Below are positions 17,601-26,339 of a DNA stretch of 64,000 nucleotides, one piece after another; position 1 is the stretch's first letter; each line of letters starts with the position of its first letter. The DNA lies in assembly GCF_003992625.1 (NCBI RefSeq), contig NZ_RZMW01000033.1:1-64000 (forward strand). Reading direction: 5' to 3'. The position numbers were made by a program, and so were the translations under genes. The DNA is from Pelagibacterium lentulum. Lineage in GTDB: Bacteria > Pseudomonadota > Alphaproteobacteria > Rhizobiales > Devosiaceae. Below the pieces are notes generated by a model. It made no database searches. It was not told the origin of the DNA and worked only from the letters and a program-made list of their open reading frames with translations.

Positions 17601-18880
17601 CCACCCGTTATATTGCGGCTTTCGCCGGGCTTTTTGCGCTGATCGTTACGGTGGCCGTGTTCATGGGAACACCGTTCACGGTGCGATTGCTGGTTGAAGC
17701 TTTCGCCTTTGCGCTGATTGCCATGGGCCTCAATATCCAATGGGGTTTTGGCGGCCTGTTCAATTTCGGCATTCTAGGCATGATGATGGTCGGCGGGTTC
17801 GCCGTGACCTTCGTCTCCTTCCCGGTCAATATGGCCTTCTGGGAATCGGATGGCCCGCTCATGCTGGGGCAGACTCTTATCGCAGCTCTTATCGGTGCCG
17901 TTCTTGTCTTTTTCGCTCATAGGGTTCAGCGGTTCGGCATCACTGGAAAATGGCGTGGAACGGTAATCGTTCTGGCGTGGTTCATTGCCTATGTAATCTT
18001 CCGCAGTCAGATGGATCCTGCCGCAACTTATATCATCCGGGAGTCCGGCTGGGTTGGCGGGCTGGGCCTGCCGGTTATCCTGGGCTGGGCCTTCGGCGGT
18101 GTATTGGCGGCTGGTATCGGCTATCTTGTGGGCAAGGTTTCCCTGGGATTGCGCGCCGATTACCTGGCTATTGCGACCATCGGCATTGCCGAAATCCTGC
18201 GTGCGGTGATCAAGAACGTCGAATGGCTCACTCGCGGCACACTTACGGTGTCACCTATTCCCTGGCCGGTGCCCAATCCACAAGCCTGGCAGTCTTGGGG
18301 CGCCGACCCGACAACGAGTTTCATCTATGCCCGCGCCGGGTACCTTGCGCTTGTCGTCGCCTTTGTGGCTGTGGCGCTGTTTTTGATCCATCGTGCTTAT
18401 AACGCCCCCTGGGGCCGCATGATGCGTGCGATCCGCGACAACTATATTGCCGCTGGCTCAATGGGCAAGGACGTCACCGGTCGTCAGCTTGAAATATTCG
18501 TTTTCGGCTCGGTGCTTATGGGGATCGGCGGGGCCATGCTGGTCTCGTTTGTCGGGATATATGACCCGTCGAGTTACCAGCCCATCAATCACACTTTCAT
18601 CATCTGGGTGATGCTGATCGTCGGTGGCTCGGGGAACAATTTTGGTGCGCTTTTCGGTGGCATTTTCATCTACATAATCTGGATGCTGTCCGAGCCACTT
18701 TCACAGGCTCTGTTCCAATGGCTTTCGATGTTCTCCAGCGATATGGGCTGGGGCCGCATCCCTGATATTGAAAGCCGCTCTGTCCAGATGCGCGTCTTTG
18801 TGCTTGGCCTCGTTATTACGATTGCTTTGCGCTTTGCGCCAAAAGGCATTCTGCCCGAAAGGGTCAATCGCAACGGCTGA
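17597..18880 (+). CDS. livM: Branched-chain amino acid-type ABC transporter permease LivM
   Basis: A 427-residue permease, longer than typical LivM (about 320-380) owing to an extended middle part around residues 85-150. Conserved features are LGLRADYLAIATIGIAEILR, PWGRMMRAIRDNYIAAGSMG (the ATPase-contact loop) and GGSGNNFGALFGG. It is the last gene of the operon and faces the convergent binding-protein gene across a shared terminator. Confidence 0.92.
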   Translation: MTTRYIAAFAGLFALIVTVAVFMGTPFTVRLLVEAFAFALIAMGLNIQWGFGGLFNFGILGMMMVGGFAVTFVSFPVNMAFWESDGPLMLGQTLIAALIGAVLVFFAHRVQRFGITGKWRGTVIVLAWFIAYVIFRSQMDPAATYIIRESGWVGGLGLPVILGWAFGGVLAAGIGYLVGKVSLGLRADYLAIATIGIAEILRAVIKNVEWLTRGTLTVSPIPWPVPNPQAWQSWGADPTTSFIYARAGYLALVVAFVAVALFLIHRAYNAPWGRMMRAIRDNYIAAGSMGKDVTGRQLEIFVFGSVLMGIGGAMLVSFVGIYDPSSYQPINHTFIIWVMLIVGGSGNNFGALFGGIFIYIIWMLSEPLSQALFQWLSMFSSDMGWGRIPDIESRSVQMRVFVLGLVITIALRFAPKGILPERVNRNG

Positions 18881-18936
18881 CGGTTGGGCGGCAAGACATC
18901 GCTTCGGTGCGATTTTTCCCAAGAGAAAAACCAAAC

Positions 18937-18967
18937 AAAAAGCCTGGGCACAGGGCCCAGGCTTTTT
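18937..18967. terminator. Bidirectional terminator between livM and the convergent livK-like gene
   Basis: Perfect 13-base arms AAAAAGCCTGGGC and GCCCAGGCTTTTT around a five-base loop. The A-run and T-run make it functional on both strands, and it lies between two convergent stop codons. Confidence 0.92.
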
Positions 18968-18993
18968 GCTTGTTCAACTCTGGGTGCCGTCTA

Positions 18994-20202
18994 TCACTCG
19001 ATAGGCCCGACTTCAACAAAAGTCCCGCCTTGGACGACATATTCCACGATGACGCCTTCGACGTCGCCGTTCTCGTCGAACTCATGGTCGCCCGAGGCGC
19101 CGACATAGTTGATGTCTTCGCCAGCGGCGATAAGCTCGACAGCCTTTTCCCATTCGCCCGGGTAAATGGTCTCACCGGGAGCAGATGCAACTTCACGCAA
19201 TGCAGCAGAAAGACCGTCACGATCGGCCGAGCCGTTCTTTTCGATGGCAAGGGCCAGAAGGAAGGCCGCGTCATAGGCTTGTGCAGCGTAAACCGCGTCA
19301 GGTGCAATCCCGGCTTCGGTCGCCAACTCAACAAAGACCTGCGTAGATTCGCCTTCAAACGAGCCAGCGCGGGTGGCGAACATGCCTTCGACGGCCGACG
19401 CATCGATGCCGACAAACAGATCGTCCCCAACCATACCGTCAGCGCCGATAAAGGAGGTGAAGTCACCGCTTTCCACAGCCTGGCGCAGAATGGTCTGACC
19501 CGAACCGGATGCGTAGGCAATGATCAGCAGGTCCATTGCACCGGAAGCGGCGAGCGAACCCAGATCGGCGCGATAATCGGCGCGCCCTTCTTCATGGGCA
19601 AGGCTGATGGCGATGGTGCCGCCGAGTTCTTCGTAGCGGGCGGTGAAATCGCTTGCCAGACCCGAACCATAGTCGTTGTTGAGATAGGTAACGGCAACTT
19701 CGTCGATACCCTTGGCGATGAGCAGGTCAGCCAGCTTGATACCCTGGAAGGCATCCGAGGGGGTGGTACGGAACACAAGATCGTTGTCGTCAAGCGTTGT
19801 GAGTGCCCCGGCGGTCGAGGCTGGCGAGATCATAACGACATTGCCCGGAATGGCTGCTGAGTTGGCGCCGCCAATGGTTGCGCCCGAGCACAGGCCACCG
19901 ACAATGGCCGTAGCCTGCTCGGTGTTGACGAGACGGTCGGCCGCGCTCGATGCCATTGTCGCATCACAGGCCGAGTCCGCGACTACGCTTTCGAGCGTTT
20001 GACCGCCCAGAATGCCACCCTGGTCATTGACATGAGTTACGGCCAGCTCAGCCCCGGCAAGGATCGGGGGGGCAAGGCTTTCGATTGGACCGGTGAGGTC
20101 CATGAGCATGCCGATTTTTGCATCCTGCGCAATGGCGGGCGCTGCGGCAGTGAGTACCGATGCTGCGACCGCAAAGGTCAGAGCTTTTTTCAAATGACGC
20201 AT
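18994..20202 (-). CDS. Branched-chain amino acid-type ABC transporter substrate-binding protein (LivK family)
   Basis: A 402-residue periplasmic protein. The start MRHLKKALT is supported by GAGGG nine bases upstream and gives a clean signal peptide ending ...APAIAQDA. KIGMLMDLTGPIESLAPPILAGAELA is the type I binding-protein opening. Its position next to livGFHM, although on the opposite strand, makes it the probable partner. The ligand is not readable; branched-chain amino acids are only the family default. It would be expressed from its own promoter in 20203-20440, allowing higher levels than the membrane components. Confidence 0.88.
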   Translation of the reverse strand: MRHLKKALTFAVAASVLTAAAPAIAQDAKIGMLMDLTGPIESLAPPILAGAELAVTHVNDQGGILGGQTLESVVADSACDATMASSAADRLVNTEQATAIVGGLCSGATIGGANSAAIPGNVVMISPASTAGALTTLDDNDLVFRTTPSDAFQGIKLADLLIAKGIDEVAVTYLNNDYGSGLASDFTARYEELGGTIAISLAHEEGRADYRADLGSLAASGAMDLLIIAYASGSGQTILRQAVESGDFTSFIGADGMVGDDLFVGIDASAVEGMFATRAGSFEGESTQVFVELATEAGIAPDAVYAAQAYDAAFLLALAIEKNGSADRDGLSAALREVASAPGETIYPGEWEKAVELIAAGEDINYVGASGDHEFDENGDVEGVIVEYVVQGGTFVEVGPIE

Positions 20203-20440
20203 GATTTCCCTCAATATTCGTCTCTGCACACTCCACTGTCCCCCAAGAGATCTGGTCTTCCTGCGGATCGTGCAATAGGAACGGGGACCACTCGCTGGAA
20301 CCCCTCCAGCACGCAACATGACACATTTTTTCGTCTCGAGTCATCAGATTTCGACCAGATTTTTAGCGCAGTGTCAGTTGCTTAACCGGTGCGCATTTGC
20401 CAGTTTGCCGGATCATGACGGGCCTGGAGAGGTGATTTCG

Positions 20441-21478
20441 ATGCCGCGCGGCTTTCTGCCTTGGTTTTTGGGAATGGGTTTGGCGTTTTGCGCAACCGGG
20501 GGAGCCTTGGCGCAGATGCAGGTTCTTGAGCCGATGCAATCGTTCGAGGAGGTGAGTGTCGAGGCTGACAAGCCGGTTAATGTCTGCGCGCCGGACGAGT
20601 TTACCATTGCCCAGATGGCCTGGCCTTCCGCCGCCATTCTCGCCAATATCCATGCCATTATCCTGACCGAGCATTTCGATTGCCCGACCCGGCTGGTAAC
20701 TGGCGACCCTTCGGGCACCATTTCTTCCATGACAACAACCGGGCGGCCCGCAGTCGCACCGGAGCTTTGGGTGTCCCGGGTACCCGACTTGTGGAACGGT
20801 GCGCTGCGCGCGCAGAGCGTGCGGGCTGCAGGCCCCGTCTTTTCCGAGCAGAATCTCGAGGGCTGGTTTATTCCCTCTTATGTGCGTGACAACCATCCTG
20901 GGCTCGTTGCGGCAGAAGATCTTGACGACTATTGGCGGGTCTTTGCGCCTGAAGGCGGGGAGCGGGGGGTACTGGTTTCCTGTCCGCCCGATTGGGCCTG
21001 CGCGCTTTTGAACCGCAATTTACTTACTGGCTATGGAATCGACAATCGGTTCGAGGTCACCGAGCCAGCAGATCGGTTTACGCTCGATCGCATGATCGCC
21101 GATGCGGCCAGCCAGAGGGCGCCTATTCTCGTTTATTACTGGCAGCCAAACGGGCTTATCGATCGGTTCGATCTTATCGCGCTCGATATGGGGCCGTTCG
21201 ATCACGGCAACGCGCAATGCATTGCTCTGGCCAATTGTGTGCCCTTCGGGCCTTCCTCATTTGCCGCCGATACGGTTGTCATCGGACTGGCGGAATGGGT
21301 CTTTGCCGATGCGCCGCAAATCGCGGGTTATTTCGCCAGAGCGGTCTTTCCACTTGATGAAATGAACCGGCTTTTGGCTTTGCAGGCGGAAAACGATTGG
21401 GATGCGGAACAGGCCGCGCGCCATTTCGTGGATTCGCATGAGGGGATTTGGCGCGAATGGGTTGGGCAGGCGCAATAG
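20441..21478 (+). CDS. Orphan glycine betaine/choline-type ABC substrate-binding protein
   Basis: A 345-residue exported protein. The start ATG at 20441 follows GGAGAGG and gives a signal peptide ending ...GGALAQM. The body looks like a ProX/OpuAC binding domain (VNVCAPDEFTIAQMAWPSA at the start; APILVYYWQPNGLID late), including tryptophan-rich segments (LEGWFIPSYV) of the sort that bind quaternary amines. Four or more cysteines may form disulfides. No permease or ATPase of that class is adjacent, so the partner transporter or another role is unknown. Confidence 0.75.
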   Translation: MPRGFLPWFLGMGLAFCATGGALAQMQVLEPMQSFEEVSVEADKPVNVCAPDEFTIAQMAWPSAAILANIHAIILTEHFDCPTRLVTGDPSGTISSMTTTGRPAVAPELWVSRVPDLWNGALRAQSVRAAGPVFSEQNLEGWFIPSYVRDNHPGLVAAEDLDDYWRVFAPEGGERGVLVSCPPDWACALLNRNLLTGYGIDNRFEVTEPADRFTLDRMIADAASQRAPILVYYWQPNGLIDRFDLIALDMGPFDHGNAQCIALANCVPFGPSSFAADTVVIGLAEWVFADAPQIAGYFARAVFPLDEMNRLLALQAENDWDAEQAARHFVDSHEGIWREWVGQAQ

Positions 21479-21574
21479 AAGCGATTATGGGCCCAATTTT
21501 CACGCGCCGAGTTGCCCAACGGACCAAGTGATGCGTATAAGAGCGCAAATGATGCTCAGGCGGGAGAAGCGTTC

Positions 21575-21997
21575 TTGGAAATCAAGAAGATCAACGACAA
21601 GGTGAGTGTGGCTGGTCAGATTCAGCCCGAAGATGTAGCGCAGATCAAGGCTGCCGGCTTTGTCGCCATCGTTAACAATCGTCCCGATGGAGAAGCGCCA
21701 GATCAACCCGATGGCGCACAGATTGCGCAAGCCGCGCAAGAGGCGGGGTTGCGCTATTTCGAAATACCGATGGGCCGGGAAGGGGTAAGCACGCATATGG
21801 TGGCGGCCACCCGTGACATTATCGATGAGAGCGAGGGGCCGGTTTTGTGCTATTGCCGCTCGGGCACGCGTTCGACAACCCTATGGGCCCTGTCCCAGGC
21901 AGGCACGATGCAAGCCGGCGAGATCATTTCCGCCGCAGCCAAGGCCGGTTACGACATGAGCCATCTTGCCGGGCATCTGGACAAGCCACTGGATTAA
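21575..21997 (+). CDS. TIGR01244/DUF442 family phosphatase-like sulfurtransferase
   Basis: A 140-residue protein. The frame is open from 21512, but the family usually starts MEIRKI-like, and TTG at 21575 gives MEIKKINDK with GGGAGAAG just upstream. The active-site loop is LCYCRSGTRSTTLWAL, a Cys-x5-Arg dual-specificity phosphatase-like loop that in this family also occurs in sulfurtransferases. FVAIVNNRPDGE is the conserved earlier motif. Related domains are fused to persulfide dioxygenases or Blh regulators elsewhere; here it stands alone upstream of pyc. The substrate is unknown. Confidence 0.82.
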   Translation: MEIKKINDKVSVAGQIQPEDVAQIKAAGFVAIVNNRPDGEAPDQPDGAQIAQAAQEAGLRYFEIPMGREGVSTHMVAATRDIIDESEGPVLCYCRSGTRSTTLWALSQAGTMQAGEIISAAAKAGYDMSHLAGHLDKPLD

Positions 21998-22137
21998 CGC
22001 ATAGCACGTCTGCACGCGGGCCGCTCGACGCGGGTTGCCTGCTGGCCGTAAGATTTCTCATAGTAATGTCATCGCTTCGGCAGGAGGGTGCGGAAAGTTT
22101 TTTTTCGCGCGGCCGGGCGCAAACATAGGGTGGGTCT

Positions 22138-25100
22138 ATGACGATCAAGAAAATCCTTGTCGCCAATCGCAGCGAAATTGCAATTCGTGTTTTTCGTGCA
22201 GCCAATGAACTAGGACTGAAAACCGTCGCGGTCTTTGCCGAGGAAGACAGGCTTGCGCTGCACAGGTTCAAGGCTGACGAGGCCTATCTGATCGGGCAGG
22301 GCAAGGGGCCGGTCGAGGCCTACCTTCAGATCGATGAGTATATCCGCGTTGCCCGGATTTCGGGTGCCGACGCGATCCATCCCGGTTATGGCCTTTTGTC
22401 GGAAAGCCCGGAATTTGCCGATGCCTGTGCCGATGCAGGGATCGTTTTCATCGGCCCGCGGGCGCAGACCATGCGCGATCTTGGCAACAAGGTTGCGGCG
22501 CGCAACATGGCGATCAAGGCCGGGGTGCCTGTGGTGCCGGCGACCGAACCGCTTCCCGACGATCTCAATGAGGTCGAAAAGATGGCGGAAGCGATCGGTT
22601 ATCCGCTGATGCTCAAGGCGAGCTGGGGCGGGGGCGGACGCGGCATGCGCCGGATCAATTCGTCAAAGGAACTGCGCCACGAGGTGTCCGAAGGCAAGCG
22701 CGAGGCCAAGGCCGCTTTCGGCAAGGACGAGATGTATCTCGAAAAGCTTGTCGAAAAGGCCCGGCATGTCGAGGTTCAATTGCTTGGCGACGACCACGGT
22801 AATCTGGTCCATCTTTTTGAGCGCGATTGTTCGGTGCAGCGGCGCAACCAGAAGGTGGTCGAGCGCGCACCCGCGCCCTATCTCAATGAGAACACCCGCA
22901 AGGCACTGACTGAGGCCGCGCTGAAGCTGGGCAATGAAGCCAATTACCGCTGTGCGGGCACCGTCGAGTTCCTGATGGATGCCGAGACCGATGAATTCTA
23001 TTTCATCGAGGTCAATCCCCGCATCCAGGTCGAGCATACGGTCACCGAGGAGGTGACGGGTATCGATATTGTCAAGGCGCAGATCCGGGTGATGGATGGA
23101 GCGGTGATCGGAACGCCGGAATCGGGCGTGCCGGTACAAGAGAACATCCGGCTCAACGGCCATGCGCTGCAATGCCGGGTGACGACCGAAGATCCGGAAG
23201 AAAATTTCATCCCCGATTATGGCCGGATCACTGCCTATCGCGGCGCGACCGGTTTCGGGGTCAGGCTCGACGGCGGGACCGCCTATTCTGGAGCGGTCAT
23301 CACCCGTTATTACGATCCTCTGCTCGAGAAGGTGACGACCTGGGCGCCCACGCCCGAGGAGACGATCGCGCGCATGGATCGTGCGCTCCGCGAATTCCGC
23401 ATCCGCGGGGTTTCGACCAATCTGGCGTTTTTGGAAAATATCATTTCGCACCCCGCGTTTCGCAACAACACCTATACGACGCGGTTCATCGATACGACGC
23501 CCGAGTTGTTCGATATTCCCAAGCGTAAGGACCGGGCGACCAAGCTTTTGACCTATATCGCCGACGTGACCGTCAACGGGCATCCGGAAGTGCGTGACCG
23601 GCCCAGGCCGCCTGCCCATGCGGCAGCGCCCGTTGTGCCCGATTATCCGCCGCTCGCGGTGATCGAGGGCAGCAGGCAGGTGCTCGACCGGGAAGGGCCC
23701 AAGGGGCTTGCCGACTGGATGAAGGCGCAGAACCGGGTGCTGTTTACCGATACGACCATGCGTGACGGGCACCAAAGCCTGCTCGCAACGCGTATGCGCA
23801 CCTATGACATCGCTGCCATCGCAAAGGCCTATGGTCGGGGTCTGCCCAATCTGTTTTCGCTTGAATGCTGGGGCGGGGCGACGTTCGACGTCGCCATGCG
23901 GTTCTTGAATGAAGACCCTTGGGACCGGCTCAGGAAGGTGCGTGAGGAAGCGCCCAACATCCTGACACAGATGCTTTTGCGCGGGGCGAATGGGGTCGGT
24001 TACACCAACTATCCCGACAATGTGGTCAAGTTCTTCGTTCACAAGGCCGCTGAAGGCGGGGTGGATGTTTTCCGCGTGTTCGATTGTCTCAACTGGGTTG
24101 AGAACATGCGCGTGGCCATGGATGCGGTCAACGCGGCTGGCAAGGTCTGTGAAGGCGTCGTCTGTTATACCGGCGATATGCTCGACCCCAACCGGGCCAA
24201 GTACGATCTCAAATATTATGTGGCGCTGGCAAAGGAACTTGAGGCCGCCGGCGCGCATGTGCTGGGCATCAAGGACATGGCCGGGCTGATGAAGCCTGCG
24301 GCGGCGCGCAAGTTGATTTCGACCCTCAAGCAAGAGATCGGGTTGCCGATCCATTTCCATACCCACGATACTTCTGGCGCCGCTGCCGCGACGGTTCTGG
24401 CGGCGTGCGAGGTCGGTGTCGATGCGGTCGATGCGGCGATGGACGCATTTTCAGGCACGACCAGCCAGCCGACACTCGGATCGCTCGTCGCCGCTCTGGC
24501 CGGCACCGAACGCGACCCCCAACTGGACGCGAAGGTGATCCGGGAAATCTCATTTTATTGGGAGGCGGTGCGCACCCAGTACCGGGCCTTTGAATCCGAT
24601 CTCAAGGGCGGTGCTTCAGAAGTCTATCTCCATGAAATGCCCGGCGGGCAGTTCACCAATCTCAAGGAGCAAGCCCGCTCGATGGGGCTGGAAACCCGTT
24701 GGCACGAGGTTGCGCAAACCTATGCCGACGTCAATCAGATGTTCGGCGATATCGTCAAGGTCACGCCAAGCTCCAAGGTGGTGGGTGACATGGCGCTGGC
24801 CATGGTCTCATCGGGGCTGACGCGGGCCGATGTCGAGAACCCGGATAAGGAGATATCGTTCCCAGATTCGGTCGTTGGGTTCTTTGCTGGCGATCTGGGC
24901 CAGCCGCCGGGAGGCTTTCCTGCAAAGCTGCAAAAGAAAGTCCTCAAGGGCAAAGCGTCGATGACCGAGCGGCCAGGTGCGTATCTCAAGGCTGCCGATC
25001 TCGATGCCGAGCGCAACAAGGCCGAGGAGGCCGCGGGCTTTGTGCTGGATGATTACCGTTTTGCCTCGTACCTGATGTATCCCAAGGTTTTTGCCGAGTT

Positions 25101-25578
25101 CGCCAAGGCGCAGGACATGTATGGGCCGACCGAGGTGCTGCCCACGCCGGTCTATTTTTACGGTCTCAATCCTGCTGACGAAATTCTTGTCGATCTGGAA
25201 AAAGGCAAGACCATCGTCGTTCAATATCTGGGGCGCTCCGAGACCGACGAAAAAGGGCGCGTCAAGGTGTTCTTCGACCTCAATGGCCAGCCCCGCACCG
25301 TATCGGTGCCCGACAGACTCAAGGCAGGTGAGGTTCTGGTTCGGCCAAAGGCCGCCCCTGGCGATGCCAAGCAGATCGGTGCGCCCATGCCCGGCGTGAT
25401 TTCAACCCTGGCCGTGCAGGCGGGACAAAAAATCACGGCTGGCGATGTTTTGCTCTCAATCGAAGCCATGAAAATGGAGACGGCCATTCACGCGGAAGCC
25501 GATGGGGTTGTCGCTGAGGTGCTGGTCAAACCGGGCGATCAGATCGATGCGAAAGATCTGCTGGTGCGGATGGAATAG
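22138..25578 (+). CDS. pyc: Pyruvate carboxylase
   Basis: A 1146-residue single-chain biotin enzyme that makes oxaloacetate from pyruvate, bicarbonate and ATP. The biotin carboxylase domain (about 1-455) shows KILVANRSEIAIRVFRA, the ATP-grasp loop KASWGGGGRGMR and FIEVNPRIQVEHTVTEEVTG. The carboxyltransferase domain (about 535-830) shows TDTTMRDGHQSLLATRMRT and the metal-binding HFHTHDTSG. The biotin carrier domain at the C-terminus has EAMKMET with the biotinylated Lys at about 1112. The gene is monocistronic with a terminator. It replenishes the TCA cycle. Confidence 0.97.
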   Translation: MTIKKILVANRSEIAIRVFRAANELGLKTVAVFAEEDRLALHRFKADEAYLIGQGKGPVEAYLQIDEYIRVARISGADAIHPGYGLLSESPEFADACADAGIVFIGPRAQTMRDLGNKVAARNMAIKAGVPVVPATEPLPDDLNEVEKMAEAIGYPLMLKASWGGGGRGMRRINSSKELRHEVSEGKREAKAAFGKDEMYLEKLVEKARHVEVQLLGDDHGNLVHLFERDCSVQRRNQKVVERAPAPYLNENTRKALTEAALKLGNEANYRCAGTVEFLMDAETDEFYFIEVNPRIQVEHTVTEEVTGIDIVKAQIRVMDGAVIGTPESGVPVQENIRLNGHALQCRVTTEDPEENFIPDYGRITAYRGATGFGVRLDGGTAYSGAVITRYYDPLLEKVTTWAPTPEETIARMDRALREFRIRGVSTNLAFLENIISHPAFRNNTYTTRFIDTTPELFDIPKRKDRATKLLTYIADVTVNGHPEVRDRPRPPAHAAAPVVPDYPPLAVIEGSRQVLDREGPKGLADWMKAQNRVLFTDTTMRDGHQSLLATRMRTYDIAAIAKAYGRGLPNLFSLECWGGATFDVAMRFLNEDPWDRLRKVREEAPNILTQMLLRGANGVGYTNYPDNVVKFFVHKAAEGGVDVFRVFDCLNWVENMRVAMDAVNAAGKVCEGVVCYTGDMLDPNRAKYDLKYYVALAKELEAAGAHVLGIKDMAGLMKPAAARKLISTLKQEIGLPIHFHTHDTSGAAAATVLAACEVGVDAVDAAMDAFSGTTSQPTLGSLVAALAGTERDPQLDAKVIREISFYWEAVRTQYRAFESDLKGGASEVYLHEMPGGQFTNLKEQARSMGLETRWHEVAQTYADVNQMFGDIVKVTPSSKVVGDMALAMVSSGLTRADVENPDKEISFPDSVVGFFAGDLGQPPGGFPAKLQKKVLKGKASMTERPGAYLKAADLDAERNKAEEAAGFVLDDYRFASYLMYPKVFAEFAKAQDMYGPTEVLPTPVYFYGLNPADEILVDLEKGKTIVVQYLGRSETDEKGRVKVFFDLNGQPRTVSVPDRLKAGEVLVRPKAAPGDAKQIGAPMPGVISTLAVQAGQKITAGDVLLSIEAMKMETAIHAEADGVVAEVLVKPGDQIDAKDLLVRME

Positions 25579-25603
25579 GCCGATCGCATAGCGAAGATAA
25601 AGG

Positions 25604-25635
25604 AAAGGCCCGCTCGGTGCTTGAGCGGGCCTTTT
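25604..25635 (+). terminator. Rho-independent terminator after pyc
   Basis: Perfect 12-base arms AAAGGCCCGCTC and GAGCGGGCCTTT with a seven-base loop, followed by T. It lies 26 bases after the pyc stop codon. Confidence 0.92.
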
Positions 25636-25691
25636 GCATTTCAGGAGCAATTTGTCGGATCATAGAGTTTTCACTCTTTGATGGATGCGCG

Positions 25692-25850
25692 TTATATCCG
25701 TCCCATTAGCATCAAGATCAAAATGATAATCAGGATGACGCCCAAAATTCCGGTCGGGCCATAGCCCCAGGCACGGGAATAGCCCCAAGTGGGCAATGCG
25801 CCGATCAAAAGTAAAATCAGAACAATCAGTAAAATTGTTGAAAGTGCCAT
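25692..25850 (-). CDS. Small hydrophobic DUF3309-type membrane protein
   Basis: A 52-residue ORF starting MALSTILLIVLILLLIGALP and ending LILMLMGRI. Two hydrophobic helices flank a WGYSRAWGYGPTG centre. This is the standard pattern of DUF3309 proteins, which are widespread in Proteobacteria and of unknown function. GAGGG precedes the ATG by ten bases. A longer overlapping frame on the same strand (25660-25866) gives a hydrophilic sequence with no family look and was set aside. Confidence 0.85.
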   Translation of the reverse strand: MALSTILLIVLILLLIGALPTWGYSRAWGYGPTGILGVILIIILILMLMGRI

Positions 25851-25926
25851 TTTGAGAAACCCTCACAGTGTCTTACTTCGTTAAAATACTTGTGAAGGCC
25901 AAAAGGTTCCCGTTTGAGTTGGCCGA

Positions 25927-26235
25927 CTAGATTCGTCGTGCCGTGCCATCGATTACCGGACCTTTAGCAGAGTGAGCGGCATCTTCGCGGGGCAGGCGCG
26001 ACACAATCCAGGCTACGATCAGCGGTATGATGACGATATCGTCGAGCCAGCCCAAAATCGGGATGAAGTCGGGGATCAAATCCATCGGCCAGACAAGATA
26101 GAGCGCAGCGCCGATTGCCGCGATCTTGAGATACAGAGGGGTGGTTGGGATCCAGAAAGCACGCCAAAGCACTACTATTTCCTTGCGGAACCGCAGGAAG
26201 CGAGGCAGCAAAAGGGAAGCAAATCGTCTGATCAT
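25927..26235 (-). CDS. DUF1232 (YkvA family) membrane protein
   Basis: About 102 residues from MIRRFASLL; an upstream in-frame ATG at 26265 would add ten residues. The DUF1232 core is obvious: [20 protein letters not shown] followed by DDIVIIPL, with one or two hydrophobic segments. The function of the family is not established; a membrane-associated role is likely. It is divergent from ispG. Confidence 0.85.
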   Translation of the reverse strand: MIRRFASLLLPRFLRFRKEIVVLWRAFWIPTTPLYLKIAAIGAALYLVWPMDLIPDFIPILGWLDDIVIIPLIVAWIVSRLPREDAAHSAKGPVIDGTARRI

Positions 26236-26339
26236 GGGGATTAGATGGGTGTCGTGTCGCCGCATTCAAGGGGCGATGCGTTGCACTGGCATTCCGTTGG
26301 GCTTATGTGTGGCACACGAAAGCGGAAGGTGAGTTTGCA

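Noticed and set aside
18907-19860. A 317-codon frame on the plus strand opposite the livK-like gene
   Set aside because: It starts inside the bidirectional terminator and is the shadow of a well-supported binding-protein gene.
22663-24366. A 567-codon open frame antisense to pyruvate carboxylase
   Set aside because: It lies wholly opposite a clear, conserved pyc gene. Long antisense frames are a by-product of GC-rich third codon positions, and the product resembles no protein family.
25660-25866. A 68-codon reverse frame over the DUF3309 gene
   Set aside because: The shifted frame gives an implausible mixed sequence, while the 52-codon frame gives a typical DUF3309 protein.
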